A DNA stretch of 49,658 bases from Sulfuricella sp. (GTDB lineage: Bacteria; Pseudomonadota; Gammaproteobacteria; Burkholderiales; Sulfuricellaceae). Shown here in pieces: positions 10,070 through 19,053 of the stretch. A program made the translations under genes and the position numbers. The notes beneath the pieces were generated by a model, which was not told the origin of the DNA, searched no databases, and saw nothing but the letters and a program-made list of their open reading frames with translations. The stretch covers positions 1 to 49,658 of the forward strand of contig JAQTNE010000009.1 of the NCBI GenBank assembly GCA_028713975.1. Reading direction: 5' to 3'. How positions within the stretch are numbered: position 1 is the stretch's first letter; each line of letters begins with the position of its first letter.

Positions 10070-10828
10070 GTGTTAAATGCCTTGATTTTCGACGTGGACG
10101 GGACGCTTGCCGATACCGAACGTGATGGTCATCGGGTGGCCTTCAATGCGGTATTTCGTGAAATGGGTCTGGATTGGGACTGGGATGTCGCCTTGTATGG
10201 AAAACTGCTCGCGGTAACTGGCGGCAAGGAGCGCATTCGTTACTATGTCGATAGTTTCCGTCCGGATTTTGCCAAACCGCGGGACTTTGACGACTTGGTG
10301 GTGGCGCTTCACAAGGCCAAGACCCGCCATTACGTCGATCTTCTGGGCCGGGGCGGCATCCCGCTACGTAGCGGCGTCAAGCGGTTGTTGAGCGAAGCCA
10401 GGGAGGCCGGCATGCGATTGGCGATTGCCACCACTACCACCCCGGAAAACGTCACCGCTCTGCTCGGCAATACGCTGGGTGGCGATCCGGCGGAATGGTT
10501 CGAGGTGATTGCCGCTGGCGATATCGTGCCGGCAAAGAAGCCGGCACCCGATATCTATTTCTGGGCGCTGGAGAAGATGGGGCTAACTGCGACCGACTGC
10601 CTGGCGCTGGAGGATTCCGAGAACGGCGTGTTGGCCAGTACCGGCGCGAAGCTGAAAACCCTGGTGACGGTCAATGATTACACGCTTAACCATCATTTCC
10701 CCGGGGTGGTGGCAGTGCTGAGCGATCTCGGCGAACCGGGTCAGCCATTCCGCTTGATTGGCGGCGAGGCACCCGGCCAGGAATGCGTCGATCTCGACCT
10801 GTTGCGGCACTGGCATGCCGCCGCCTGA
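10070..10828 (+). CDS. HAD-superfamily hydrolase, CbbY/CbbZ/Gph-like
   Basis: The 252-residue protein has all four HAD motifs: DVDGT (Asp8 nucleophile, Asp10), TTTT near 122-125, a Lys in AKKPAPD, and LEDSENG. The cap insertion after motif I and the overall pattern resemble CbbY-type phosphatases or phosphomutases acting on sugar phosphates; the substrate cannot be read from sequence. It starts with GTG (AAAGG upstream). Its TGA abuts the TGA of folD with zero bases between (TGATCA). Confidence 0.88.
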   Translation: MLNALIFDVDGTLADTERDGHRVAFNAVFREMGLDWDWDVALYGKLLAVTGGKERIRYYVDSFRPDFAKPRDFDDLVVALHKAKTRHYVDLLGRGGIPLRSGVKRLLSEAREAGMRLAIATTTTPENVTALLGNTLGGDPAEWFEVIAAGDIVPAKKPAPDIYFWALEKMGLTATDCLALEDSENGVLASTGAKLKTLVTVNDYTLNHHFPGVVAVLSDLGEPGQPFRLIGGEAPGQECVDLDLLRHWHAAA

Positions 10829-11683
10829 TCAGGGCGCGTGTTTCTGCGCAGCCTCCAGCGTGTTTTCCAGCAGGGTGGCGACCGTCATCGGGCCCACGCC
10901 GCCGGGTACCGGTGTGATCCACGCCGCGTGCTGCCTGGCGGTCTCGTAATCCACATCGCCGCAGATGCTGCCGTCCGGCAGGCGGTTGATGCCGACGTCG
11001 ATCACCGTTGAGCCCTCGGGTATCCAGTCGCCCGGGATGAATTTCGGCTTGCCCACGGCCACCACTAAAATTTCCGCCTGACGAACGAAGCTTTGCAGAT
11101 CCTTGGTGAAGCGGTGGGTGGTGGTGACCGTGCAGCCAGCCAGTAGCAGTTCCAACCCCATTGGCCGGCCAACAATGTTGGAGGCGCCGACAATCACGGC
11201 ATGCTTGCCTTTGAGTTCTTCACCGGTGGTTTTCAGCAGGGTCACCACGCCGCGCGGCGTGCATGGGCGCAGGGTTGGGATGCGCAGGGCGAGGCGACCG
11301 ATGTTATAGGGGTGAAAGCCGTCCACATCCTTGTCGGGATGGATGCGCTCGATGATGGTTTCCGGATCGATATGCTTGGGGACAGGCAGTTGTACCAGGA
11401 TGCCGTCGATTTCCGGGTCCTCGTTGAGTTGGTCGATCAGTGCCAGCAGTTGTTCTTGCGAGGAGGTGGCCGGCAGGTCGTGAGAAACCGAGCGTACGCC
11501 GGAGATTTCGCAGGAGCGGCGTTTGTTGCGCACATAGATCGCCGAGGCCGGTTCCGCGCCAACCAGGATCACCGCCAAGGCTGGGGCGCGCTTTCCGGCG
11601 GAGAGGCGCGCTTCCACGTTTTGCCTGACCTGTTGCAGAATTTGTGCGGACAGCGCTTTGCCGTCCAGAATGTTAGCGGTCAT
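10829..11683 (-). CDS. folD: bifunctional methylenetetrahydrofolate dehydrogenase/cyclohydrolase FolD
   Basis: FolD interconverts 5,10-methylene-, methenyl- and 10-formyl-tetrahydrofolate in the cytoplasm. The 284-residue protein has the substrate/catalytic region with Tyr50 and Lys54 (YVRNK), [12 protein letters not shown], the Rossmann motif [10 protein letters not shown], and the C-terminal [11 protein letters not shown] block. Length is typical. It is co-oriented with flgA upstream (20-base gap), which is probably coincidental rather than functional. Confidence 0.97.
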   Translation of the reverse strand: MTANILDGKALSAQILQQVRQNVEARLSAGKRAPALAVILVGAEPASAIYVRNKRRSCEISGVRSVSHDLPATSSQEQLLALIDQLNEDPEIDGILVQLPVPKHIDPETIIERIHPDKDVDGFHPYNIGRLALRIPTLRPCTPRGVVTLLKTTGEELKGKHAVIVGASNIVGRPMGLELLLAGCTVTTTHRFTKDLQSFVRQAEILVVAVGKPKFIPGDWIPEGSTVIDVGINRLPDGSICGDVDYETARQHAAWITPVPGGVGPMTVATLLENTLEAAQKHAP

Positions 11684-11703
11684 AGCATCTCAATTCATGA
11701 TTT

Positions 11704-12432
11704 TTAAAAATTCACTTCAACGACGCCATTTTGCCGGGCAATGCCGTTGATGATCTGGCCTGACTGGGTGCGCACCGACACCGTTTGCCCCAGCGTGGCA
11801 TTGGCCAGCGCCTTGCCCTCCGAACTGACCTGGAATCCGCTGCCTTTTGCCACGAGCTTTACGGTTTGTCCCTGCTGTATGACTTGAGGTGAGCGTAGCA
11901 TGTCCTGCCGGAAAGCCTGTCCGGATGAAACGCCGCTGATGACGGTTTTGCCGATGGCTAGTGCGGGGTCGAGAATTACGCCGGGGGGGAGTTGCGAAAG
12001 GTCACTGCCTTGCAGCAGAACATCGGATTGGCTGACTGTCTGGCCGGCGCTCAAGGGATGGGCGGCAACGGCGACCTGCGCCATGACCTTGACGCTGACC
12101 GGCACGTAAATAGTCCACGGGGTGGCGCCTTGGCAACGCACACCTACCGTGGCATTGCCCCACAGGCGGCTGCCGGTGGGGAGAAAAACTTCAGGCGCAT
12201 CGCAGGCAGGGAGGCGCAGGCGCGGGTCAATCGCGCCCACGGTCAGTTCCATCTCTCCGGATTGTCCGGCGGTATTCTGCCGTACAAAACTGTCCACTGC
12301 CTTGCGGATTGCACCGATGTCTTGTGTTGCTGCGGCACTGGCGAAAATGGGCAAGAGCGAGAGAAGCAGGCCGCAGAGCGCCATATGAAAGCGTTTGCTG
12401 GCGAAAGAGGGTCGGGCCGGGAGGTTGTCCAT
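11704..12432 (-). CDS. flgA: flagellar basal body P-ring assembly chaperone FlgA
   Basis: FlgA is a periplasmic chaperone for assembly of the FlgI P ring. The 242-residue product has a Sec signal peptide (hydrophobic stretch about 17-30, cleavage probably near ASA-AA at 33) and the C-terminal SAF-like domain with hydrophobic VPVSVKV and the QGQTVKLVAKG/GQTVSVRTQSG pair. A later Met17 could be the true start. It diverges from a GGDEF gene; flgM and flgN, often next to flgA, are not here. Confidence 0.93.
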   Translation of the reverse strand: MDNLPARPSFASKRFHMALCGLLLSLLPIFASAAATQDIGAIRKAVDSFVRQNTAGQSGEMELTVGAIDPRLRLPACDAPEVFLPTGSRLWGNATVGVRCQGATPWTIYVPVSVKVMAQVAVAAHPLSAGQTVSQSDVLLQGSDLSQLPPGVILDPALAIGKTVISGVSSGQAFRQDMLRSPQVIQQGQTVKLVAKGSGFQVSSEGKALANATLGQTVSVRTQSGQIINGIARQNGVVEVNF

Positions 12433-12488
12433 CTGAGATACGGATTGGTAATGAATGAGATGAATTGTAACCTGAAAAAAGGTATGGA

Positions 12489-12517
12489 TTGAAGCGCGAT
12501 ATGGTGGGTGCTATGAT
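12489..12517 (+). promoter_or_regulatory. sigma-70 promoter of the GGDEF gene
   Basis: TTGAAG (12489-12494) and TATGAT (12512-12517) are 17 bases apart. The expected start near 12524 supports translation from 12541 or 12583. Confidence 0.6.
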
Positions 12518-12582
12518 AAACCAACTAGATTCCCATCGGGTTGGAACCTGAATCAAAGTCGCCTATCGACTTTATTAACCAC

Positions 12583-14385
12583 ATGCCGACATTCACTAAT
12601 CCTACCGACATTGCCCGCGAGACGCTGAAACTGCTATCGACGCGGCGCGTTGCACCGACGCCAGAAAACTACCAGAAAATTTACAGCGAAGTGTCCGGTG
12701 CACCTGTCGGTGCCGAGGCTCAGAGCGCGGACAAAGCATTGCAAAAAATATTGCAAGAACTGTCCAGGAAAAATCCAGCCTTGAGACAGGCCGTGGCAGT
12801 TATCGACAAGGCGATAGCGGAGCACGATTGGAAGGGGCTTGAATCCGGGCTTTCCGACCTGGTTGGATTGCCCGGCGATGAGGATGAATCCTGGGCGAAT
12901 TTGATTCGTGAACTGTTGAAGCAATGGGAACTCAAGCAAAGCGGGCTTTCTGTTGCCAGGAAAAGAGATGGGCTGGAAAGAGTGTTGATCAATTTTGCTT
13001 CAAACCCCCAAATCCTGCATAAAAAACTGCAGGCACTGGTATTCGCGTGGGCCAGGAACCCCGTTGGTCAGGCAGGAGGGATGCTGGATGATGAAACTCC
13101 GGCGACAGAGCCTCAATTGGCGCAAGAGCAGCCCGCTGCAAGGACAAATACTCTGGCGGTCAGTGCGAACACGCTTTTAAAAGAGAATTTCAGGCTGCTA
13201 AGAGAAATGCTCGCCCAGGCATTGGAAACCGGTATTGTTCCCCGGTTTACACAGTTCCCGGAACTGGCTGGCGAAGCTAATCAGTTGGCGGTAACGGTAC
13301 GTGCGACGGAGAGCCCCGCAGAACTGGAGAAACTGACCAAATTGCTCAAACAGTTCTGGGTCAAGCTCGAGTTGCGCGGCGAATCCGACGCGCTGATCAT
13401 GGACGGGCTGCTGAAACTGCTGGGTTTGCTGGTAAAAAATATCAGCGAGCTTTCTCTGGACGATCAGTGGTTGCATGGCCAAATTGCCGTGGTGCAGGAA
13501 ATCATTTCCCATCCCCTGAGCCCCCGTGTCATCCACGATGTGGAACGCAGCTTCAAGGAGATAATCTACAAACAGGGCGCATTAAAGCAGGGGCTGAATG
13601 AGGCCAAGACGACCTTGAAGCACATGGTAACGACGTTTATCGACCGACTGGGCGAAATGTCATCCAGCACATCCGAGTATCATAAAAAAATCGAAAATTA
13701 TTCCTTGCAGATCAGCAAGACCGAGGATATCAACCAGTTGAACCGCATTCTTGAGAATCTGATGGCCGATACTCGAGGGATGCAGGCCGATATGCAGCGC
13801 TCGCGCGACGAAATTGAGGAAACGCGCAGGCAGGTGGATGCTTCCGAGCACAAAATCAAGGAACTGGAAGCCGAGCTCGACAGAACCACCAGTTTGGCAC
13901 ATGAAGATTACCAGACTGGCACCCTTAACCGGCGCGGGATGGACGATGCATTCGAGCGCGAGTTCGCGCGTGCCGAGAGGTTGAACACGCCGCTTTGCGT
14001 TGCGTTGCTGGATATCGATTATTTCAAGCGCCTCAATGACACCTACGGCCACGAGGTCGGCGACGAGGCGCTGGTTCATCTGGTGCGCGTGGTTAAGGAA
14101 GCCTTGCGACCGACGGACGTGATTGCGCGTTTCGGCGGAGAGGAATTTATCATTATCCTGCCGGAAACCGGCATTGATGAAGGAGTGAACACTTTGACGC
14201 GGCTACAGCGAGAGCTGACCAAAAAGTTTTTCCTGCACAAAAACGAGAAATTGTTGATCACCTTTAGCGCAGGTGTTGCCCTGCGCCTGCCGGTCGAATC
14301 GGTCGACGCCATTATCGAACGCGCCGATCAGGCCCTCTACAGGGCAAAGGCGGCGGGCCGCAACCGGGTATTCCCCGCCGAATAA
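12583..14385 (+). CDS. GGDEF-domain diguanylate cyclase
   Basis: A 600-residue cytoplasmic protein with no transmembrane segment. The N-terminal ~300 residues are a helical domain beginning PTDIARETLKLL, followed by a long coiled coil (about 330-440) and a GGDEF domain (about 445-600) with an intact GGEEF active site (518-522) and an RxxD inhibitory site five residues upstream. It should make cyclic di-GMP from two GTP and be product-inhibited. The ATG at 12583 is preferred because similarity begins there; a TTG at 12541 would add 14 residues. Position between flgA and flgB suggests a motility-related role. Confidence 0.88.
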   Translation: MPTFTNPTDIARETLKLLSTRRVAPTPENYQKIYSEVSGAPVGAEAQSADKALQKILQELSRKNPALRQAVAVIDKAIAEHDWKGLESGLSDLVGLPGDEDESWANLIRELLKQWELKQSGLSVARKRDGLERVLINFASNPQILHKKLQALVFAWARNPVGQAGGMLDDETPATEPQLAQEQPAARTNTLAVSANTLLKENFRLLREMLAQALETGIVPRFTQFPELAGEANQLAVTVRATESPAELEKLTKLLKQFWVKLELRGESDALIMDGLLKLLGLLVKNISELSLDDQWLHGQIAVVQEIISHPLSPRVIHDVERSFKEIIYKQGALKQGLNEAKTTLKHMVTTFIDRLGEMSSSTSEYHKKIENYSLQISKTEDINQLNRILENLMADTRGMQADMQRSRDEIEETRRQVDASEHKIKELEAELDRTTSLAHEDYQTGTLNRRGMDDAFEREFARAERLNTPLCVALLDIDYFKRLNDTYGHEVGDEALVHLVRVVKEALRPTDVIARFGGEEFIIILPETGIDEGVNTLTRLQRELTKKFFLHKNEKLLITFSAGVALRLPVESVDAIIERADQALYRAKAAGRNRVFPAE

Positions 14386-14400
14386 TCTATCTCCGCAGTA

Positions 14401-14428
14401 CAATTCTTGCCGCCCACGGCAAGAATTG
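14401..14428 (+). terminator. hairpin after the GGDEF gene
   Basis: CAATTCTTGCCG (14401-14412) and CGGCAAGAATTG (14417-14428) form a perfect 12-bp stem with a 4-nt loop, 16 bases after the stop codon. No T-run follows, so it may stall or protect the transcript rather than be a classical terminator. Confidence 0.4.
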
Positions 14429-14452
14429 CCGCTTGGCAGCAGTCCTCTGTCC

Positions 14453-14557
14453 CTAGTAGTCCGTCACGCTGAAACACCAGAGATACCCCACCTTTTACAA
14501 AGGGGGAGGTAGTCGGCCCGTGCCGTGTCCACCCATTTTACCGTGACTAACTACTAG
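14453..14557. mobile_element. small element with terminal inverted repeats (MITE-like)
   Basis: About 105 bp bounded by CTAGTAGTCCGTCACG (14453-14468) and CGTGACTAACTACTAG (14542-14557), which are inverted repeats with two mismatches in 16. The interior has another imperfect palindrome around CCCCACCTTTTACAAAGGGGG. There is no coding capacity and no clear target duplication. It lies 16 bases upstream of the predicted sigma-54 promoter of flgB. Confidence 0.5.
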
Positions 14558-14572
14558 CCCCTAAAACACAAG

Positions 14573-14589
14573 CTGGCACAGTTCGTGCT
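14573..14589 (+). promoter_or_regulatory. sigma-54 (RpoN) promoter of flgB
   Basis: CTGGCAC-N5-GTGCT has the -24 GG (14575-14576) and -12 GC (14587-14588) exactly 10 bases apart and matches YTGGCAC-N5-TTGCW with one mismatch. The predicted transcription start near 14600 leaves a 30-base leader to the flgB ATG, and rules out the upstream in-frame GTG at 14585 as the start. Confidence 0.65.
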
Positions 14590-14629
14590 TTTACCTGATC
14601 TGAGTAAACTTGATTGGGAAATGACTGAA

Positions 14630-15028
14630 ATGATCGGCAGTCTTAACAGCGAATTCAAATTCATGCAGGACGCACTGGATTTACGCGCTTACCGGCAGCA
14701 AGTTCTGGCATCGAACATCGCCAATTCCGACACGCCCAACTACAAGGCACGGGATGTCGATTTCGCCAAGGAGCTGCAACGTGCCCAAGGCATGCAGGTC
14801 GGGAAGCTGGATATGAGCACGACATCGTCCGGGCATCTGCAGGTTCCCGGCGGGGTGTTGAATGCGCAACCGCTTTACCGTACTGCCGTACAGCCCAGCA
14901 TTGATGGCAACACGGTGGATATGGATCAGGAACGGGCGCAGTTTACCGACAATGCCATCCACTATCAGTTCCTTATCGAGCAAATGCGGAACAAATTCAG
15001 CGAAATGATCTCTGCGGTGAAAGAATAA
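14630..15028 (+). CDS. flgB: flagellar basal body rod protein FlgB
   Basis: FlgB forms the proximal rod. The 132-residue product begins [11 protein letters not shown] and has the rod signature [23 protein letters not shown]. The ATG at 14630 has GGGAA nine bases upstream; ATG 14621 and GTG 14585 are alternatives, the latter excluded by the promoter. Its stop overlaps the flgC start (TAATG), indicating coupled translation. Confidence 0.94.
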   Translation: MIGSLNSEFKFMQDALDLRAYRQQVLASNIANSDTPNYKARDVDFAKELQRAQGMQVGKLDMSTTSSGHLQVPGGVLNAQPLYRTAVQPSIDGNTVDMDQERAQFTDNAIHYQFLIEQMRNKFSEMISAVKE

Positions 15029-15438
15029 TGTCTTTATCTAATGTGTTCAACATAGCGGGTTCGGGCATGACGGCGCAGTCGCAGCGCCTCAATGCGGTGG
15101 CGAGCAACCTGGCCAATGCGGATAGCGCCACCAGTTCGACCGGCCAGCCTTACCGCGCGAAACAGGTGGTGTTCAGCGCGACGCCGCTCGGCGGCAGCGG
15201 TTCCGGAACCGCCGGTGTGAAGGTGGCAGGGGTAATCGAAGACCCGTCGCCGATGAAAATGATGTACGACCCCAAGCACCCATTGGCCGATAGCCAGGGC
15301 TATGTGGCCATGCCTAATGTCAATGTGGTGGAAGAAATGGTCAACATGATTTCGGCCTCGCGTTCTTACCAGAACAATGCGGACATGATGAATACGGCCA
15401 AGACGTTACTTATGAAGACCCTTACGTTAGGCCAGTAA
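15028..15438 (+). CDS. flgC: flagellar basal body rod protein FlgC
   Basis: 136-residue proximal rod protein with the N-terminal Flg_bb_rod block ([24 protein letters not shown]) and the C-terminal [27 protein letters not shown] helix shared by rod proteins. Full-length. It shares one base with flgB and ends before a second sigma-54-like site. Confidence 0.96.
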   Translation: MSLSNVFNIAGSGMTAQSQRLNAVASNLANADSATSSTGQPYRAKQVVFSATPLGGSGSGTAGVKVAGVIEDPSPMKMMYDPKHPLADSQGYVAMPNVNVVEEMVNMISASRSYQNNADMMNTAKTLLMKTLTLGQ

Positions 15439-15441
15439 TTT

Positions 15442-15458
15442 CTGGCCCAGTAATTGCT
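15442..15458 (+). promoter_or_regulatory. sigma-54 (RpoN) promoter of flgD
   Basis: CTGGCCC-N5-TTGCT in the flgC-flgD gap, with GG (15444-15445) and GC (15456-15457) 10 bases apart and a perfect -12 half. The predicted start is about 35 bases before the flgD ATG. Confidence 0.65.
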
Positions 15459-15503
15459 TGTAGAAATAACAGCTAGCTCAGCAAGTATTTTAAGGAGGTT
15501 GAA

Positions 15504-16178
15504 ATGAGTGTGACAGTAGATACCAGCAGCGTAACCGGCACAGCAGCCTCCGGCACAAGTACGGCTAAAAAGGCGGATGCCCAATCAACGGAAGATCGCT
15601 TCCTTCAGCTTCTGGTGGCGCAGATGAAAAACCAGGATCCGCTCAACCCCCTGGACAATGCCCAGGTGACTTCGCAGATGGCTCAGTTGAGCACGGTCAC
15701 CGGGATAGAAAAATTGAATACCGCATTGCAGTCAATGTCGAGTTCATTCACATCGAGCCAGTCATTGCAGGCGGCCGGCATGATCGGGCGCAGCATACTG
15801 GCGCCCGGCTCCAGCCTGTCGCTGCAAAATGGCACCAGCGCCGGCGGTTTTGCCCTGAGCCAGCCGGTGGATCAGGCGGTGGTGACGATCAAGGATGCTG
15901 CCGGAAATGTTCTTGAGAGCATGAACATCGGCGCGCAGAAGGCGGGAAATGTGCTGTTCCAGTGGGATGGCTCAACCAGCAGCGGCACAGCCGCACCGAA
16001 TGGCACCTACAAGTTCGAGGTGAGCACGCTCCAGGATGGTAAAAAAGTGGACGTGACAGCAGACAACCTGTTGTCACTGGGCACTGTGGGCAGCGTGTCC
16101 CTCAATGCCTCGGGAGTGACGCTGAATACCGATTTGCTGGGCAGCGTGAATATCACCAACGTAAAACAAATTTTCTAG
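15504..16178 (+). CDS. flgD: flagellar hook assembly scaffold protein FlgD
   Basis: FlgD caps the growing hook. The 224-residue product has the conserved FlgD N-terminus (DRFLQLLVAQMKNQDPLNPLDNAQVTSQMAQLSTV, about 28-62) and C-terminal FlgD Ig-like/Tudor-like regions with LFQWDGSTSSG and GTYKFEV. A strong AAGGAGG precedes the ATG. Confidence 0.96.
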   Translation: MSVTVDTSSVTGTAASGTSTAKKADAQSTEDRFLQLLVAQMKNQDPLNPLDNAQVTSQMAQLSTVTGIEKLNTALQSMSSSFTSSQSLQAAGMIGRSILAPGSSLSLQNGTSAGGFALSQPVDQAVVTIKDAAGNVLESMNIGAQKAGNVLFQWDGSTSSGTAAPNGTYKFEVSTLQDGKKVDVTADNLLSLGTVGSVSLNASGVTLNTDLLGSVNITNVKQIF

Positions 16179-16191
16179 AGCGGAGGTCATC

Positions 16192-17421
16192 ATGGGATTT
16201 CAACAAGGATTGAGTGGACTGAACGGGGCTTCCAAGAGCCTTGACGTGATCGGCAACAACGTCGCCAACGCGGGAACTGCCGGGTTCAAAGGCGCGCAGG
16301 CGCAATTCGCCGATGTGTTCGCGGCCTCGCTGAATGGCAGCGGTGGTACTTTAATCGGCATCGGCACCAAGCTGGCGGCTGCGCCACAGCAATTTACCCA
16401 GGGAAATATTACCACCAGCAGCAACCCTCTGGATGTGGCGATCAACGGCAACGGTTTTTTCCGCATGAGCTCTAATGGTGTCGCGTCCTATACCCGGAAC
16501 GGCCAGTTCCAAATGGACAAGAACGGTTACATCGTAAACAGTGCGGGCATGCACTTGACGGGCTACGATGTGGATGCTGCCGGGAATATCAGTGCTACCA
16601 ACCCGGTAGATATTCAGCTTACGGCGGCCAAGCAATCGGTGATACCCAGCCCGACGACCAAGGTGGGTGCTGGCGTGAATCTCGATTCAAGGGATACGGT
16701 GCCGGTTCCCGTTTTTAACCCCAATGACTCGACCAGCTTCAACAAATCCACCCCGGTGAACGTATACGACTCCTTGGGTAATAGTCACGTGTTGTTGACC
16801 TACTATGTGAAAGATGCCGTCCCCAATACCTGGAACGTGTATGCAACTGTTGATGGAGCAAGCGTCACTGTCTTGCCTGCCAAAGTGGGGCAAGTGACTT
16901 TTAACAGTTCTGGCATGCTTACCACTGCGATGCCGCTGGGTCCGATGAGCGTTGCGCTGGCCAATGGTGCGGCGACTCCGCAATTGATAGACCTGAATTT
17001 AACGGGAACCACGCAGTTTGGCGCGGATTTCAGTATCAACTCCCTGTCTCAGGATGGCTTTACATCAGGCAATCTGGCGGGATTCAACATATCCGCAGAT
17101 GGCACGATTCTAGGCCGCTATACCAATGGGCAATCCAGGGTTCTGGGGCAGGTGATTCTGGCTAATTTTACGAACCCGCAAGGGTTGCAATCGCTGGGAA
17201 ATAACCAGTGGGCGGAAACTTCGGAATCAGGCCCCGTCCTGATTGGGGCGGCGGGAACCGGCAAATTCGGGTTGATGCAGTCCGGGGCCACGGAGGACTC
17301 GAACGTTGATTTGACCGCCGAGCTGGTCAACATGATTACCGCGCAGCGAATCTATCAAGCCAATGCGCAGACCATCAAGACCCAGGATTCAATAATGCAG
17401 ACCATCGTTAACCTCCGCTAA
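16192..17421 (+). CDS. flgE: flagellar hook protein FlgE
   Basis: FlgE polymerises into the hook. The 409-residue product starts with the rod/hook N-terminus (QGLSGLNGASKSLDVIGNNVANAGTAGFK), has the FlgE D1/D2 segments (NGNGFFR, YTRNGQF, VNVYDSLGNSHVL) and the C-terminal ELVNMITAQRIYQANAQTIKTQD helix. The GCGGAGG ribosome site is strong. flgD is 13 bases upstream. Confidence 0.96.
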   Translation: MGFQQGLSGLNGASKSLDVIGNNVANAGTAGFKGAQAQFADVFAASLNGSGGTLIGIGTKLAAAPQQFTQGNITTSSNPLDVAINGNGFFRMSSNGVASYTRNGQFQMDKNGYIVNSAGMHLTGYDVDAAGNISATNPVDIQLTAAKQSVIPSPTTKVGAGVNLDSRDTVPVPVFNPNDSTSFNKSTPVNVYDSLGNSHVLLTYYVKDAVPNTWNVYATVDGASVTVLPAKVGQVTFNSSGMLTTAMPLGPMSVALANGAATPQLIDLNLTGTTQFGADFSINSLSQDGFTSGNLAGFNISADGTILGRYTNGQSRVLGQVILANFTNPQGLQSLGNNQWAETSESGPVLIGAAGTGKFGLMQSGATEDSNVDLTAELVNMITAQRIYQANAQTIKTQDSIMQTIVNLR

Positions 17422-17427
17422 TAAATA

Positions 17428-17467
17428 GCGCCGGGTACTGAGTAAAACCGCTCGGTACCTGGGCGCA
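17428..17467 (+). repeat. imperfect inverted repeat between flgE and flgF
   Basis: GCGCCGGGTAC (17428-17438) and GTACCTGGGCGC (about 17455-17466) can form an imperfect hairpin in the 68-base flgE-flgF gap. No T-run follows. It might limit read-through or stabilise the abundant hook mRNA; this is speculative. Confidence 0.3.
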
Positions 17468-17489
17468 GCACCGAACCCAGGACTCGACT

Positions 17490-18233
17490 ATGGACCGCCT
17501 GATCTATATTGCGATGAACGGCGCCAAGCACAGCATGCAGCAGCAGGCAGTGACGGCGCATAACCTCGCCAATGCCTCCACCACCGGCTACAAGGCCGAA
17601 GCCAATGCGTTTCGCGCCCTGCCGGTGCTGGGAGATGGCGCCCAGACGCGCACTTTCGTGGTGGATTCCACCACCGGCGCAGATTTGTCCTCAGGCGCGA
17701 TTCAAAGCACCGGCCGCGATCTGGACGTGGCGGTGCAGGGCAAAGGGTGGATTGCGGTGCAGGCGGCGGATGGCAGTGAGGCCTACACTCGCGATGGCAG
17801 CCTGCAGATCGGCGCAAACGGCCTGCTGCAAACCCGCAATGGCCTGAGCGTATTGGGCGATGGCGGGCCGATTGCGGTGCAGCCCGATGCGGAGATTACG
17901 ATTGGCAAGGACGGCACCGTCTCGATTATACCGATGGGACAGACTCCCAATACCGTTGCGATGGTCGGTCGGCTCAAACTGGTCAATCCGCCGGAAGCCG
18001 ATCTGGCCAAAAGCGGCGACGGCCTGTTTCGGTTGAAAAGCGGCCTGCCGGCTCCGTCGGACGCCAGTGTCGGGTTGATGCAGAAATCGCTGGAAACCAG
18101 TAATGTCAGCGTGGTCGATGCGCTGGTCAGCATGATCAGCCTGTCGCGCCAATTCGATATGCAGATGAAGCTGCTGCAAAACGCCGAAACCAACGCTGGC
18201 AAGGCCAGCCAACTAATAAACTTGAGCGCATAA
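17490..18233 (+). CDS. flgF: flagellar basal body rod protein FlgF
   Basis: Distal/proximal-junction rod protein of 247 residues with the short FlgF N-terminus (MDRLIYIAMNGAKHSMQQQAV), GKGWIAVQ, and the C-terminal NVSVVDALVSMISLSRQFDMQMKLLQ helix. It is followed after 11 bases by flgG. Confidence 0.96.
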   Translation: MDRLIYIAMNGAKHSMQQQAVTAHNLANASTTGYKAEANAFRALPVLGDGAQTRTFVVDSTTGADLSSGAIQSTGRDLDVAVQGKGWIAVQAADGSEAYTRDGSLQIGANGLLQTRNGLSVLGDGGPIAVQPDAEITIGKDGTVSIIPMGQTPNTVAMVGRLKLVNPPEADLAKSGDGLFRLKSGLPAPSDASVGLMQKSLETSNVSVVDALVSMISLSRQFDMQMKLLQNAETNAGKASQLINLSA

Positions 18234-18244
18234 AGGAATAAACC

Positions 18245-19027
18245 ATGATCCGTTCCCTCTGGATAGCCAAGACCGGCCTTGAAGCGCAGCAGATGCACAT
18301 GGACGTGATCACCAACAACATTGCGAACGTCGCCACCAATGGTTTCAAGAGATCGCGCGCGGTGTTCGAGGATCTGCTCTACCAGACCGAGCGCCAGCCC
18401 GGTGCCCAGTCTTCGCAGCAAACCCAGCTTCCTTCCGGCTTGCAGCTTGGCACCGGTGTGCGTCCGGTAGCGACGGAGAAAATTCACCTTCAGGGTAACC
18501 TTACACAGACTGGCAATCCTCTTGATGTCGCCATCAACGGCAAGGGATTTTTTCAGATACTGATGCCGGACGGCAGCACGGCGTATACCCGCGACGGCTC
18601 TTTTCAGACCGATAGCCAAGGGCAAATGGTCACTGCCAGCGGTTTCCCGATTCAGCCCGCCATTACCATCCCGGCGGACGCGTTGAGCGTCACCATCGGC
18701 AGGGATGGTACGGTGTCGGTGGTGCAACCGGGCAATGCGGCGGCGCAGCAAGTGGGGAGCATCCAGTTGGCTAACTTTATCAACCCGGCCGGCCTGTCCA
18801 GTCAGGGTGAGAATTTATACCTGGAAACCGCCGCTTCCGGCGCGCCCTTGCCGAACACGCCGGGCACCAACGGGGTCGGTGTGTTGAACCAGAATTATGT
18901 GGAGGCTTCCAACGTCAATGTGGTTGAGGAACTGGTCAACATGATCGAAGCGCAGCGCGCCTACGATCTGAATTCCAAGTCGGTGACGGCTTCTGACCAG
19001 ATGTTGCAGAAACTGGCGCAGATGTAA
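18245..19027 (+). CDS. flgG: flagellar distal rod protein FlgG
   Basis: 260 residues, the characteristic FlgG length, with [41 protein letters not shown], and the C-terminal [23 protein letters not shown] helix. It makes the distal rod on which the P and L rings assemble. RBS AAAGGAATAA precedes the ATG. Confidence 0.97.
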   Translation: MIRSLWIAKTGLEAQQMHMDVITNNIANVATNGFKRSRAVFEDLLYQTERQPGAQSSQQTQLPSGLQLGTGVRPVATEKIHLQGNLTQTGNPLDVAINGKGFFQILMPDGSTAYTRDGSFQTDSQGQMVTASGFPIQPAITIPADALSVTIGRDGTVSVVQPGNAAAQQVGSIQLANFINPAGLSSQGENLYLETAASGAPLPNTPGTNGVGVLNQNYVEASNVNVVEELVNMIEAQRAYDLNSKSVTASDQMLQKLAQM

Positions 19028-19053
19028 GACGGCTTCCAACACGGGGAATAATC

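Noticed and set aside
14585..14629. GTG at 14585 as flgB start
   Set aside because: The codon is part of the -12 element of the predicted sigma-54 promoter and could not be in the mRNA; flgB similarity begins at 14630.
17783..18751. 322-codon open frame antisense to flgF and flgG
   Set aside because: Same reason: both sense genes are complete and conserved, and the antisense product has no recognisable features.
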